27,107 nucleotides of DNA from JAWVEV01 sp033856535 (GCA_033856535.1 JAWVEV010000083.1:1-27107); one strand, 5' to 3'; positions 7,259-15,459 are shown, numbered from the stretch's first letter. Numbers and translations are program-made. Notes: generated by a model from the letters alone, not told the origin.

Positions 7259-8072
7259 AGGGGCGACGGACGGGCCGCCGGCACGGGGCCCGTCCATTCG
7301 CACGGGGGACCGAGGGGGCGGCACGACGCCGCCCCCTCGGCATGCCCGGGTGCCGCTCAGCGCTCCTGGGCGGTCACGAGTCAACAGGGCCCCTTGAAGC
7401 TCGACACCCGGTGCCGGCGGCGCGGGCCGAAACCCACGGGCCCTGCCCGTGCGCCGTTCGCCGGGTCGCGACGCTCACCGAGCGAAGCGGCGCGGCCCGG
7501 CGGCGGGCCGAAGGCCCGCGGGGGTTCTTGCCTGGGGGGGAGCACGCCTCGCCTTTTCGGCCACGTGACCAACGCTCCGGGCAAGCGGCCGCGATGACGA
7601 TGGGATCCCGCCCGGCCGCGGCGATCTTTCAACCGACGACGCGACTCAGGACGGCCTGCCCGCGCGGGGACCGCCCGCCTCGCTCCTTCGGCCGCTTCCC
7701 CGGCGGTGCGGTCAAGTGACCCGCGACCACGCCCAGGTGCCATCCGAGCGCACCATGCGCCGCTGGTTCAGCGACGGACGCTGGCTGGCCGATCCGCCCG
7801 ATCCGCCCGGCGGAATCGATCGGCCCGGCGGAGGAGGACCGCCGAGCGACCCGCCGAGCGGGCCGGCGCCCGCCGGCGGCCTCCCGCAGGTTGATCACCG
7901 GGGTCCCCACCGGGATCCGGGGGCAGGGCCAGCGGATGTTCGCGCTGTCGTCCCGCGTCCAGCCGGCCGACGAGGAGCGGGTGGAGCAAGGGCCCCCGGC
8001 CCCGCCCCGGCGCGACGATCTCCGTTGCACGTTGCTTGACCCGCGCGCCTCCGGCTGGCTGACTGGCGCACG
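7259..8072. other. 814-bp gene-poor region with several hairpins
   Basis: After the terminator (to 7340) about 730 bases contain no frame I would call a gene; open frames here are Arg/Pro/Gly-rich composition shadows without a good Shine-Dalgarno. It holds compact hairpins: CACGGGC-CCT-GCCCGTG (7435-7451) and GCGGGCC-GAA-GGCCCGC (7503-7519), plus a 9-base tandem GATCCGCCC (7791-7808). It must contain the promoter of the third paralogue, which lacks the AGGTCCACAC leader of the first two. No riboswitch consensus was recognised. Confidence 0.5.
7268..7340 (+). terminator. Tandem hairpin terminator after second paralogue
   Basis: Two consecutive hairpins lie just past the stop. The first pairs GGACGGGCC (7268-7276) with GGCCCGTCC (7287-7295). 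The second is a perfect 13-bp stem, CCGAGGGGGCGGC (7310-7322) with GCCGCCCCCTCGG (7328-7340), and an ACGAC loop. There is no U-tract. This is the strongest terminator candidate in the window. Confidence 0.8.
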
Positions 8073-9959
8073 ATGGAGCGCCGAGCGACCGGCCGCGGGA
8101 GGCGGCCGGGTCCACGCCGTCCTCGGCATACGATCCCGCGCCGGCGCGCCGCCGCCGCGGTCGCCCTCGCCTGCCTGCTCGCGGTCGCGCCGGCCTTCGC
8201 CGCCGACCCCGCGCTCGACTTCGGCGCGGCGGTGCCCGACACGATCCTCGACGGCACCGGCCACGGCACCGGCTTCACCCGGGTCATCGAGGACGGCGGC
8301 CTCGAGCCCGACGACCTGAAGCTCGACACCGGCCGGGGCGTCCTGCTGATCACGGGCACCGCCGGCGACGCGGGGCGGTCCAAGGCGGACCAGGACAACG
8401 CGCTCTCGGTCAAGGTCGAGGCGGCCGGGCCCTACGCCGTCGAGGCCACCCTGGACGGGCCGCTCGAGCTCGGCGTTCCCGGCCAGTCGGCCGGCATCTA
8501 CGTCGGCACCGGCCAGGACGACTACGTGAAGGCGTCGGTCACCTTCACCGAGTCGGTCGAGGGCGAGCCGGGCCTGTTCCTGGCGCTGGGGTCCGAGGGC
8601 GCGGCGCTGGGTCGCGACTGGCGCCGGAGCGCCGTCGGCCTGTCCACCGCGACGACCGTCGTCCTGCGCTTGGCGGTCGACCCCGCCACCGGCGCGGTCC
8701 GCGCCTCGGCCAAGGTGGGCAACGGCGACGCCGAGCCGATCGACCCGACCGACGCGCCGATCGTGCTGGCCGGGCTCGAGGCCCCGGCGACCGCCGCGAC
8801 GGCCGGCATCATCACGACCCAAGGGGGATCGGGCACGGCGTTCACCGTCGCCTACGACCGCTTCGCGCTCGAGGCCCCGCCCGAGGCCCGGCTCTCGCTC
8901 GGCGGCACGTTCCGCGACGGGGCGCCGCAGGTCCAGGTGGTGGCGACCTTCACCCACCCCATGGACCCGGACACCGTCGAGAAGGCCTTCGCCCTGCTCG
9001 ACCCCTCGGGCGCGCCCGTGCCCGCCGCGGTCACCCTGAGCGCCGACGGCCGCACCGCCGTGCTCGACCCGCAGGTCGCGCTCGAGCCGGCGGCCACCTA
9101 CACCGCCCGGCTCGCCGCGACCGCGGCCGACGAGGCCGGCCGGCAGCTGGCCTCGGCGGAGACCCTCTCCCTGCCGCCGGCGGTGCGCGCGCCGGCGTCC
9201 TCGCCCGACCCGGGCATGGCGCCGCGCGGCGCGGCCGACGAGCCGCTCTGCGCGGCGGTCCCGGAGCCGGCGCCCCGCCACCCGGCACACCGCGCCGTGC
9301 GCCTCACCGCCGGCCAGCTCCTGGTGAACCAACGCATCGCCCAGGCGGCCCTGCGCCGCGCCGCGGCGATCGAGGCCTGGCTGGACGCGGGGATCACGGC
9401 CGACGACCTCTGCGGCGGCGGCATCGGCGGGGACGTCCTTGGAGCGGGGATCGTGACCGGCGGGACGCCGCCGGGCACCGCGCCGGCGCCGGCCCGCCCG
9501 CGCCCGCTCGTGCTGTCCCCCCCGCTGCGCCGCGACCCGTCGCCGGACCTCGTGGTCAGCGCACGGCAGCTCCTGACCGGGCAGCGGATCGCGCAGATCG
9601 CCCTGCTCCGGGTGCGCGCGCTCGAGCGCCGGCTGGAAGCCGGCCTCACCGGCGGCGACCTCCGCGACGGCGCGGTGTCGCAGGCCAAGCTCGCGCCGGG
9701 GCTCGGCGTGCTCTCGGCGCGGCCCGCTCCGGAGCCGCCACCGCCCACCGGCACGGCCCCGATCGCGCCGCTTCGGCGCGGCGCCGGCCGGGTCGCGTCC
9801 ACCGCCGCCCAGCTGCGGGTGAACCAGCGCATCGCCCAAGCGGCCGTGCGGAGCGCGAACGCGTTGACCCGGCGGCTCCAGCGCGGCCTCACCGGTGGGG
9901 ACTTCCAGGCCGGGTCCATCACGGCGGTCGATCTGGCGCCCGGCCTCCGGACCTCGTGA
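8073..9959 (+). CDS. Secreted Ig-like (Big_5) protein with triple NQRI repeat (divergent third paralogue)
   Basis: 628 aa. ATG 8073 gives a long Arg-rich N-region with RRR before the hydrophobic core and a cleavage site near AFA|AD (~43). The Shine-Dalgarno is weak. The order matches the second paralogue: beta-sandwich-like domain (LDFGAAVPDTILDGTGHGTG; GIYVGTGQDDYVKA; VDPATGAVR), a Big_5 domain (~275-370; HPMDPDT, TLSADGRTAVLDP), a short linker, Cys at ~393 and 447, and three NQRI repeats at ~409, 493 and 574. Identity to the other two is much lower than between them, so it is an older duplicate. There is no poly-Gly tract. The second repeat is degenerate (LLTGQRIAQIALLR). It converges on the hydrolase gene with 26 bases between stops and no evident terminator. 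Export is likely; the function is unknown. Confidence 0.88.
   Translation: MERRATGRGRRPGPRRPRHTIPRRRAAAAVALACLLAVAPAFAADPALDFGAAVPDTILDGTGHGTGFTRVIEDGGLEPDDLKLDTGRGVLLITGTAGDAGRSKADQDNALSVKVEAAGPYAVEATLDGPLELGVPGQSAGIYVGTGQDDYVKASVTFTESVEGEPGLFLALGSEGAALGRDWRRSAVGLSTATTVVLRLAVDPATGAVRASAKVGNGDAEPIDPTDAPIVLAGLEAPATAATAGIITTQGGSGTAFTVAYDRFALEAPPEARLSLGGTFRDGAPQVQVVATFTHPMDPDTVEKAFALLDPSGAPVPAAVTLSADGRTAVLDPQVALEPAATYTARLAATAADEAGRQLASAETLSLPPAVRAPASSPDPGMAPRGAADEPLCAAVPEPAPRHPAHRAVRLTAGQLLVNQRIAQAALRRAAAIEAWLDAGITADDLCGGGIGGDVLGAGIVTGGTPPGTAPAPARPRPLVLSPPLRRDPSPDLVVSARQLLTGQRIAQIALLRVRALERRLEAGLTGGDLRDGAVSQAKLAPGLGVLSARPAPEPPPPTGTAPIAPLRRGAGRVASTAAQLRVNQRIAQAAVRSANALTRRLQRGLTGGDFQAGSITAVDLAPGLRTS
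9297..9956 (+). repeat. Three copies of the NQRI repeat module (third paralogue)
   Basis: Copies begin at 9297, 9549 and 9792. Cores are GQLLVNQRIAQAALRR, RQLLTGQRIAQIALLR and AQLRVNQRIAQAAVRS. The GLTGGD segment is present in copies 2 and 3. The first copy ends with LCGGGIGGDVLGAGIVTGG, matching LCGAGFGADAFGSGITTGG of the second paralogue. Cys codons at 9249 and 9411 have the same C-x53-C spacing as in that protein. Confidence 0.75.
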
Positions 9960-9985
9960 GCCCGGACGTCGAGGGCGGCGACCGG

Positions 9986-12826
9986 CTACTCGCGGAGGCT
10001 GGCGAGCGGGCCGTCGCCGGCGGGCACGTCGGCGCCGTCCTTTGTGAGGACGAGCCGGTCCAGGTACAGGCCGTCCTCCCGCATATAGACCTGGAGCGTG
10101 TGCCGGCCCGCCGTCGGGACCGTCAGCCGCGCCGCCGGTGCGTCCGCCGCGGCGTTCGACCAGACCCACTGCCCGGGCGGCGTGAGCACGATCCGCGCCG
10201 CGCCGGCGGCGTCGGGAGCCTGCCCGTCCAGGGCGACGTCGAGCGTGTCGTCCGAGTCGGCGGGCGCGAGCCCCCGCACCCACACCCGGTAGGTGCCCGC
10301 GGCCGGGAAGAGGACGTCGAACCCGAGCTCCGGCGCCATCGCCCGGGGATCCTCCGGAATGATCCGGCCGGTGTCCGGGCCGGCCCGGAGCGCGCCGCCG
10401 ACCGCCCCGAGGGGGCTCGCGGCGGCCAGCCAGTCGTGGCCGGAGCGTGCGATCCGCCGGGACGGCGCCTCGGCCTCGAGCACGATGCGGCCGTCGAGCG
10501 CGAGCGCGGCGCCCAGGCCGGGTCCGGGCGCCGCGCCGGTCGTGAATGACCACGCCTCGCTCCGCCCGAGGGCGTTGCCGGCCGGGTCCGCCAGGGAGGC
10601 CGCCAACGTGACCTCGTAGGTCGCGCCGCCCGCCAGCGGAGCCGCCGGCGTCAGCCAAAGCCGGTGCCCGTCCGCCGCGACGGCGACCGTCGCCGCCACC
10701 GGGGTGCCGGCCCGGGTGAGGCGGACGCTCGCCGGGGTCACCGTCGGGGGATCGACCCCCTCCGAGAGGAGGACCACGACGCTCGCCGACGTCGAGACGT
10801 CCGTCGCTCCGCCCGCCGGCAGCCGCTCGGCGACCGTCGGCGCGGCCCGGTCGGGCGCGGTCAGCGACGCGACGTGGTCGAGGATCGCCCGCAGGTAGTT
10901 CGCCCGGCTGCCGCCGCTGATGTCGCTCGACCGCCCCAGCGCCCAGCGGAACGGCCAGTTCTGGCTGTAGCGCTGCCACATCAGGCCCCAGGAGCCGCCG
11001 GCGCCGAACACGGCGGTCGCCGTCTGCCGCGCCTCGTCGAGCGAGAGCGGCGTCGCGTCGAAGCCGTTGAAGTCCTCGTTCATCACCACCGGGCCGTGCA
11101 CCGTGGGGTCGGCCACCAGCGCGGCCACCGCCGCGCCGTCCTCGGCCGGGCCGGTGAGGTTCCCGTGGATCAGCGCCAGATCGGAGACCTCGCGGAGCGG
11201 GCCGGAGAAGTCCAGGTCGCGGGTGGAGACGCTCACCGGCAGCCGGTAGCCGAGCCCGTCGAAGCGCCCCTTCGCCAGCGCGATCAGCTCGGCCACCCCG
11301 CCGGCCGCCAGGTTCTGCTCGATCAGCGGCTGGGAGTACAGCGGGCTGTCGTACTCGTTGGCGATCTCGAGGATCACGTTGCGGTAGCCCAGGGCGATGA
11401 GCCAATCGGTCGCGTTCCGGACGGCCGCCCGCACGGCCTCGTCGCCGGCCAGCACCTGGTCCTGGCGCTGGTAGAAGAGCGTCAGGATCACGATCTGGCC
11501 GCGGGCGTCCGCCGCCTCGATCACCTGCGCGGCACGATCGAGCCACGGCTGCTTGAGCGTGCCGTCCGGATGGAAGGCGCTCGCCAAGGCTCCCTCGTAG
11601 CCCGGAAAGCCGCCCTGCAGCGAGACCGTGTAGGCCAGGATGCCGCGCGCGCGGTACGTGTCGAAGTGCGAGATGAACTCGACCGTGTTGGCCGCCGGGT
11701 CGTCGTCGATCCGGCCCTCGTCGTCGAAGATCGCGTTCGCGGCGCGGACGTTCATGAGCTTGCCCCGGGCGGCGGGGAGGCCGGTCGCGTAGGTGAGCTG
11801 CCAGGGCCCGCCGCCGCTGCGGACGTAGAACTTCCGCGGCTCGAAGGGCGGGCCGAGGATCTCACCGGTGGCGATCTCGGTCTCGGTCGCCGACGCGCTG
11901 GTCGAGGTGGTGAAGCTCCAGCGCTCGTCCGCGGCGAGCGGCGTGCCGTCGGACCCGCTCGCGGCGGCGGTGACCGTCGCCGTGTACGCCCGGTCGGGGA
12001 TGAGCGGGCGGCGCGGGTTCAGGGTGAAGACCGTGCCGCTCGACGAGGCGGTGATCGTCGCCTCCACGGCCGGTCCGCCCGCGGCGGGCGCGAGGAGGAA
12101 GCTCGCGGCGGTGAACGTGGCCGGGTCCATGGGGGCCGAGAAGGTGGCCATGACGCTCGCGCCGACGGACACCCCCGACGCGCCGCCGGCCGGCCGGCTT
12201 TCCGCGAGCGCGGGATGCTCCGGGCCGGGTCCGTCCGCGATCGAGGTGTCGGGCGCCGCCGCGAGGCCAATCCCGACCGGGGCGGCGTGGGAGCCGTCGC
12301 CGGTGCCCGCGCCGCCGGCGCGACAGACGACCGCGGTCCGCGCCCTGGCCCCCCGCTCGGCGAGACGGAGCGACGCGACCTTTCTCCCCGCGGCCGCGCG
12401 TGCGGCCGGCGTGGCGGCCCGCGCCAGCGCCGCCCGTGCGGTTGCGAGCCGGCTCCCGAGCGAGACCACCTCGCGGGCATGGGCGGCGCACGCCCTGGCC
12501 GACGACGGGCAGGCCCTCCCCAGCCGCGCGGCGAGCGCCCGCCGGGTCGCGGTCACCGCGACCACGCGACGCGCGGCCGCGGCCCGGGCGGCGCGGGTGG
12601 TGGCCCGGGCGCGGGCGGTCCTGGCCACGGCCAGTTGGCGTGTCAGCGCCGACCAGCGCTGCGGATACCGGAGGCAGAACGCCGCGTCGGCGGCCGTCGC
12701 CCCCCTGACGGCGGGTCGCTCGACGCCGCCGCCCTCGCCCCGGGGCGGGCCGATCGCCGCCATCGCGACCAGGCCGAGGAGGACCAGCAGCCCTCGGATG
12801 GCGCCTCGCGCGCCGGCCCCCTTCAT
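9986..12826 (-). CDS. Secreted multidomain glycoside hydrolase (clan GH-A-like) with Cys modules, Ig-like domains and CBM-like C-terminus
   Basis: 946 aa from the ATG at 12826, chosen because it begins a clean signal peptide (MKGAGARGAIRGLLVLLGLV); the open frame reaches 12937, but the extra 37 residues are Arg-rich. Order: signal peptide; two 57-residue C-x54-C Arg/Ala modules (~50-106, ~112-168); Big_5 domain (~203-308); a TIM-barrel-like hydrolase (~323-650); a second Big_5 domain (~660-765); a C-terminal jelly-roll carbohydrate-binding-like domain (~780-930; VLEAEAPS, then LDRLVLTKDG). The barrel has VILEIANEYD (candidate acid/base Glu ~491) and GPVVMNEDFNG (candidate nucleophile Glu ~584), the usual strand-4 NE and strand-7 E of clan GH-A. 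It probably cleaves a polysaccharide outside the cell; substrate unknown. Its nearest GH family cannot be fixed by eye. Confidence 0.87.
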   Translation of the reverse strand: MKGAGARGAIRGLLVLLGLVAMAAIGPPRGEGGGVERPAVRGATAADAAFCLRYPQRWSALTRQLAVARTARARATTRAARAAAARRVVAVTATRRALAARLGRACPSSARACAAHAREVVSLGSRLATARAALARAATPAARAAAGRKVASLRLAERGARARTAVVCRAGGAGTGDGSHAAPVGIGLAAAPDTSIADGPGPEHPALAESRPAGGASGVSVGASVMATFSAPMDPATFTAASFLLAPAAGGPAVEATITASSSGTVFTLNPRRPLIPDRAYTATVTAAASGSDGTPLAADERWSFTTSTSASATETEIATGEILGPPFEPRKFYVRSGGGPWQLTYATGLPAARGKLMNVRAANAIFDDEGRIDDDPAANTVEFISHFDTYRARGILAYTVSLQGGFPGYEGALASAFHPDGTLKQPWLDRAAQVIEAADARGQIVILTLFYQRQDQVLAGDEAVRAAVRNATDWLIALGYRNVILEIANEYDSPLYSQPLIEQNLAAGGVAELIALAKGRFDGLGYRLPVSVSTRDLDFSGPLREVSDLALIHGNLTGPAEDGAAVAALVADPTVHGPVVMNEDFNGFDATPLSLDEARQTATAVFGAGGSWGLMWQRYSQNWPFRWALGRSSDISGGSRANYLRAILDHVASLTAPDRAAPTVAERLPAGGATDVSTSASVVVLLSEGVDPPTVTPASVRLTRAGTPVAATVAVAADGHRLWLTPAAPLAGGATYEVTLAASLADPAGNALGRSEAWSFTTGAAPGPGLGAALALDGRIVLEAEAPSRRIARSGHDWLAAASPLGAVGGALRAGPDTGRIIPEDPRAMAPELGFDVLFPAAGTYRVWVRGLAPADSDDTLDVALDGQAPDAAGAARIVLTPPGQWVWSNAAADAPAARLTVPTAGRHTLQVYMREDGLYLDRLVLTKDGADVPAGDGPLASLRE
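12323..12679 (-). repeat. Two tandem 57-residue C-x54-C basic modules (Arg version)
   Basis: The first copy is encoded at 12509-12679 and the second at 12323-12493, separated by five residues. Each begins [FA]-C and ends in C at position 57. Counting by hand, the two share about 22 of 57 residues without gaps. The first also matches the tail of the secreted protein encoded at 4831-5001 at about 18 identities plus about eight Lys/Arg swaps. Confidence 0.75.
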
Positions 12827-13315
12827 CGCACCGTCCGACCGCGTGACACCCGGCGTCGCTCCGCGTCGAGGGGTGGCGCGGCCCCTGCGGGAGCGCGCCT
12901 CGCCGTCCCGGTGCCGTGGCCGCCTCGAGGGCGTCACCGAAACGGCAGCAGCGTAGGTGTAGGGCGCCGCGCCGCGCGCTGTGCGATCGGACAGCGCGAA
13001 GGTCGAGGGTGGCCCCGTCCGAACGGGGGGCGGGGGCGAGGATCTCGCCGGCCCGACCGCTCAAGTGGGGTCTCGCGGGAGCCGACGTCGGCCCTGGCTC
13101 GGTCACCGCGCCGACCCGAATCCCCGGCAACGAGCCTCGCGGCCAAAGTCGGGCCGATCCGGACCGACGCGGGTCGAGGTGACGCACTAGCCGCACGCCA
13201 CCCCAGAACCCCCACGGCGACGGGCGCGGCGGGCACCCCTTCATTCGTACCCTCTTGCTGCAGTTTTCGTTGCCCAGGCCCAGGGCGGCACGCCCCGGCC
13301 GGAAGGGATTCCGAC
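12827..13315. other. Divergent intergenic region between hydrolase and polysaccharide locus
   Basis: 489 bp with no credible gene; it must drive the hydrolase (minus) and the sugar transferase unit (plus). It holds an 8-bp inverted repeat CGCGCTGT/ACAGCGCG (12975-12982 and 12991-12998) with an 8-nt spacer, and a small hairpin CCCCGT-CCGA-ACGGGG (13013-13028). A relatively AT-rich patch at 13240-13272 is a plausible place for the plus-strand promoter. No promoter hexamers could be assigned. Confidence 0.5.
12975..12998. promoter_or_regulatory. 8-bp inverted repeat, possible operator
   Basis: CGCGCTGT (12975-12982), spacer GCGATCGG, ACAGCGCG (12991-12998): a perfect dyad between two divergent genes. 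It could bind a dimeric regulator or simply form a hairpin in the hydrolase leader. Support is only its symmetry and position. Confidence 0.3.
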
Positions 13316-14179
13316 ATCACCCGCCCCCTCGCCACGATCGCGTCCGCCCCCACGGCGGCTTCGCGTTCCGTCCCCCGGCGGCTCCTCGCCGTCGGCGCGG
13401 CGCTGGCGCTGGTGATGGCGCTCGTCGCGCTCGCCCTCGAGTGGACCGGCCCCCACGGCGCCGGCCTCGTGATCGGCGGGGCGTCCCTCGGCATCCTGGC
13501 GCCGTCCGGCGCCGCGCTCCGCGGGCGCGTCCGCACCTTCCGCACCCCGCTCCGGTCGCCGGTCTTCGCGCTGCCGGCAGAGGTGGCCACGGCCGCCGCC
13601 GGCGCGCGCGAGCTGGTCAAGCGGGCACTGGACCTGGCGCTCGCCGGGCTCGCCATCGTGCTGCTGGCGCCGGTGCTCCTTCTGATCGCGATGGCGGTGG
13701 CCATCGCCGACGGCGGCCCGGTCTTCTACACCCAGTGGCGCGTCGGCCGCGGCGGCGAGACCTTCCGGATGCTCAAGTTCCGGTCGATGCGGGTCGACGC
13801 CGAGCGGGCATGGACCGACCACCCGGGCGCCAAGTACCGCGACGACGACCGCATCACCCCGGTCGGCCGTCTGCTGCGGCGGGCGAGCCTGGACGAGCTG
13901 CCCCAGCTGCTGCACGTCCTGTCCGGCCGGATGAGCATCGTGGGCCCACGGCCGCTGCCGATCTACGAGGCGCCGGCGGTTCCCGACTGGGCGGCCGCGC
14001 GGTGGGCCGTCCGCCCGGGCCTGACCTGCAGCTGGCAGGTGAACGGGCGCAGCGACGTGAATTGGGACGAGCGCATGGGAATGGACCGCCGGTACGCGAC
14101 GGGCTGGTCCCTCCGGGAGGATTTGGCACTCATGACGCGGACCGTCGGCGCGGTCCTGTCGCGCCGCGGGGCGTACTGA
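13316..14179 (+). CDS. Bacterial sugar transferase (undecaprenyl-phosphate glycosyl-1-phosphate transferase family)
   Basis: About 287 aa. It transfers a sugar-1-phosphate to the polyprenyl phosphate carrier at the cytoplasmic membrane, the first step of surface polysaccharide assembly. Two N-terminal hydrophobic segments precede the family signature: KRALDLALAG plus membrane helix, DGGPVFYTQWRVGRGGETF, MLKFRSM, then SLDELPQLLHVLSGRMS and VGPRP. The start is uncertain. The first ATG in frame (13415) lies inside the first hydrophobic helix and has no Shine-Dalgarno. Upstream the only ribosome-site-like signal is GGAAGGGA (13301-13308), 7 bases before an ATC at 13316, so a non-standard start is used here provisionally. 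It is short for the family because it lacks the multi-helix N-terminal region of WbaP-type proteins. It heads a plus-strand unit with the ligase and GT2. Confidence 0.88.
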   Translation: MTRPLATIASAPTAASRSVPRRLLAVGAALALVMALVALALEWTGPHGAGLVIGGASLGILAPSGAALRGRVRTFRTPLRSPVFALPAEVATAAAGARELVKRALDLALAGLAIVLLAPVLLLIAMAVAIADGGPVFYTQWRVGRGGETFRMLKFRSMRVDAERAWTDHPGAKYRDDDRITPVGRLLRRASLDELPQLLHVLSGRMSIVGPRPLPIYEAPAVPDWAAARWAVRPGLTCSWQVNGRSDVNWDERMGMDRRYATGWSLREDLALMTRTVGAVLSRRGAY

Positions 14180-14208
14180 CCGCGCGGCGCCTGCGGGCGC
14201 CGGGGACC

Positions 14209-15459
14209 GTGCGTCCCGCCTCGCTCCGCCTCCCCGCAACGGCTCCTCCGGCCGAGGCGCTGCTGCTCGCGGCCGCGCTCGCGCTGGTCCTGGTCGCGCC
14301 GGCGGCCTGGGCGCTCGGCACCGGTGACCCCCCCTGGGCGGCCGCGACCTTCGCGGGCGCCCTGCTCGCCTATGCCGCGGGCCGGCGCGCGATCGGCGCG
14401 GCCGACGTCCCGCTGGCGCTGCCCTTCGCCGGCGCTTTCGCCCTGCTCTGGGCCGGTGCCGGGCTGAGCCTGATCGAGCGGCCCGAGGCGGTCAACGCCG
14501 CGCTCGCCATGGTCGCGATCGGCGCCGTGCTGGCGATCGTCGCCGCCGACCTCGCGCGGCGCGAGCGCGGTCCGGAGCGGGTCCTCGCGACCGCGACCAC
14601 GGCTCTCGGCGCATCCGCCGCCGTCGCGATCGCCGCCTGGTTGACCGGCTTCCGCGACCTCGTCCCGTTCACGCCCGACGGCCAGGGGCGGCTCGCCTGG
14701 CCCTTCACCCACCCCAACTACCTGGGGTTCACCTGCGCCGCGCTGCTGCCGCTCGCGATCGTCGCCGCGGTCGGCGCACGCCGGCGCGCGCCGCGGATCG
14801 CCACCTGCCTGTCCATCGCCCTGGGTCTCGCCGCCCTCACCCTGTCGGCGTCGCGATCGGCCTGGATCGGCGCGGCCGTCGGCGTCGCCGCGCTCGTCGT
14901 CTACGGCCCGGCCCGCCGTCCGATCGCGATCGGGGCGCTGGCGACGCTGGCGCTCGCCAGCCCGTTCATCCTCCAGCGCGTCGGCGACTCGGACGAGGGC
15001 ACGGGCAACGTCCGGTTCCAGATCTGGCACGACGCGGTGTCGGCCTTCGGCGACCACCCGGCCACCGGCGTGGGCATCAACGGCTTCTCGCAGCACGCCC
15101 GGCCGCTGGCCGAGCAGGTCGGCCACCCGATCCCCGGGCACGCCCACGAGCTCTACCTGGGGCGCGCGGCCGAGACCGGGATCCTCGGCATCGCCGGCAT
15201 CGTCGCGCTCCTCGCCCTCGCCCTGCTGGCCGCGCACCGCGGTGCGCGCGGCACGGCCGGCCCGCGGCGGCTGCTCGCGAGCGGCACCGCCGCCGCTCTG
15301 GTCGTGACCGCGATCACGGGGCTGCTCGACGACCCGCTCGACGACCGCGCCGCGCAGCTCGTGATCTGGGTCCTGGTGGGGCTGGCCGCCGCCGTCGGGG
15401 CGCGGCGCCTGCCGGCGCGCCGAACTGGTCGACCGGGGAGTTCAGGTGGCCCCGCGTAG
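14209..15459 (+). CDS. O-antigen ligase / Wzy-type polymerase family membrane protein
   Basis: About 416 aa from GTG 14209, 29 bases after the previous stop; the open frame runs upstream through the sugar transferase but codes there in the wrong frame. It has about ten hydrophobic segments and the large periplasmic-type loop of the Wzy_C/WaaL family. Signatures are FTHPNYLGFTCAALLPL, the VRFQIWHDAVSAF...GVGINGF segment, and HAHELYLGRAAETGILGI near the C-terminus, where ligases have a conserved HxHN-like motif. It probably polymerises or ligates lipid-linked glycan units outside the membrane. It overlaps the next gene by 14 bases. Confidence 0.87.
   Translation: MRPASLRLPATAPPAEALLLAAALALVLVAPAAWALGTGDPPWAAATFAGALLAYAAGRRAIGAADVPLALPFAGAFALLWAGAGLSLIERPEAVNAALAMVAIGAVLAIVAADLARRERGPERVLATATTALGASAAVAIAAWLTGFRDLVPFTPDGQGRLAWPFTHPNYLGFTCAALLPLAIVAAVGARRRAPRIATCLSIALGLAALTLSASRSAWIGAAVGVAALVVYGPARRPIAIGALATLALASPFILQRVGDSDEGTGNVRFQIWHDAVSAFGDHPATGVGINGFSQHARPLAEQVGHPIPGHAHELYLGRAAETGILGIAGIVALLALALLAAHRGARGTAGPRRLLASGTAAALVVTAITGLLDDPLDDRAAQLVIWVLVGLAAAVGARRLPARRTGRPGSSGGPA

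Noticed and set aside
4988..7384. Long minus-strand frame opposite the second paralogue
   Set aside because: It mirrors the codon pattern of the real gene, with internal Asp/Val/Arg repeats and no start signal or domain.
7435..7519. Possible riboswitch
   Set aside because: Hairpins are present, but no conserved core of c-di-GMP, c-di-AMP, cobalamin or other familiar classes was recognised.
7716..8039. Small Pro/Gly/Arg-rich frame in the gap before the third paralogue
   Set aside because: No Shine-Dalgarno, no domain and skewed composition; not supported as a gene.
7629..11546. Very long minus-strand open frame spanning the third paralogue and part of the hydrolase
   Set aside because: Its product is Arg/Gly/Ala-rich composition without domains. 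It runs antisense to the third paralogue and out of frame with the hydrolase; it is a GC-rich shadow.
10664..13315. Long plus-strand frame leading into the sugar transferase
   Set aside because: Only the part after about 13300 has recognisable protein features; the rest is antisense to the hydrolase gene.
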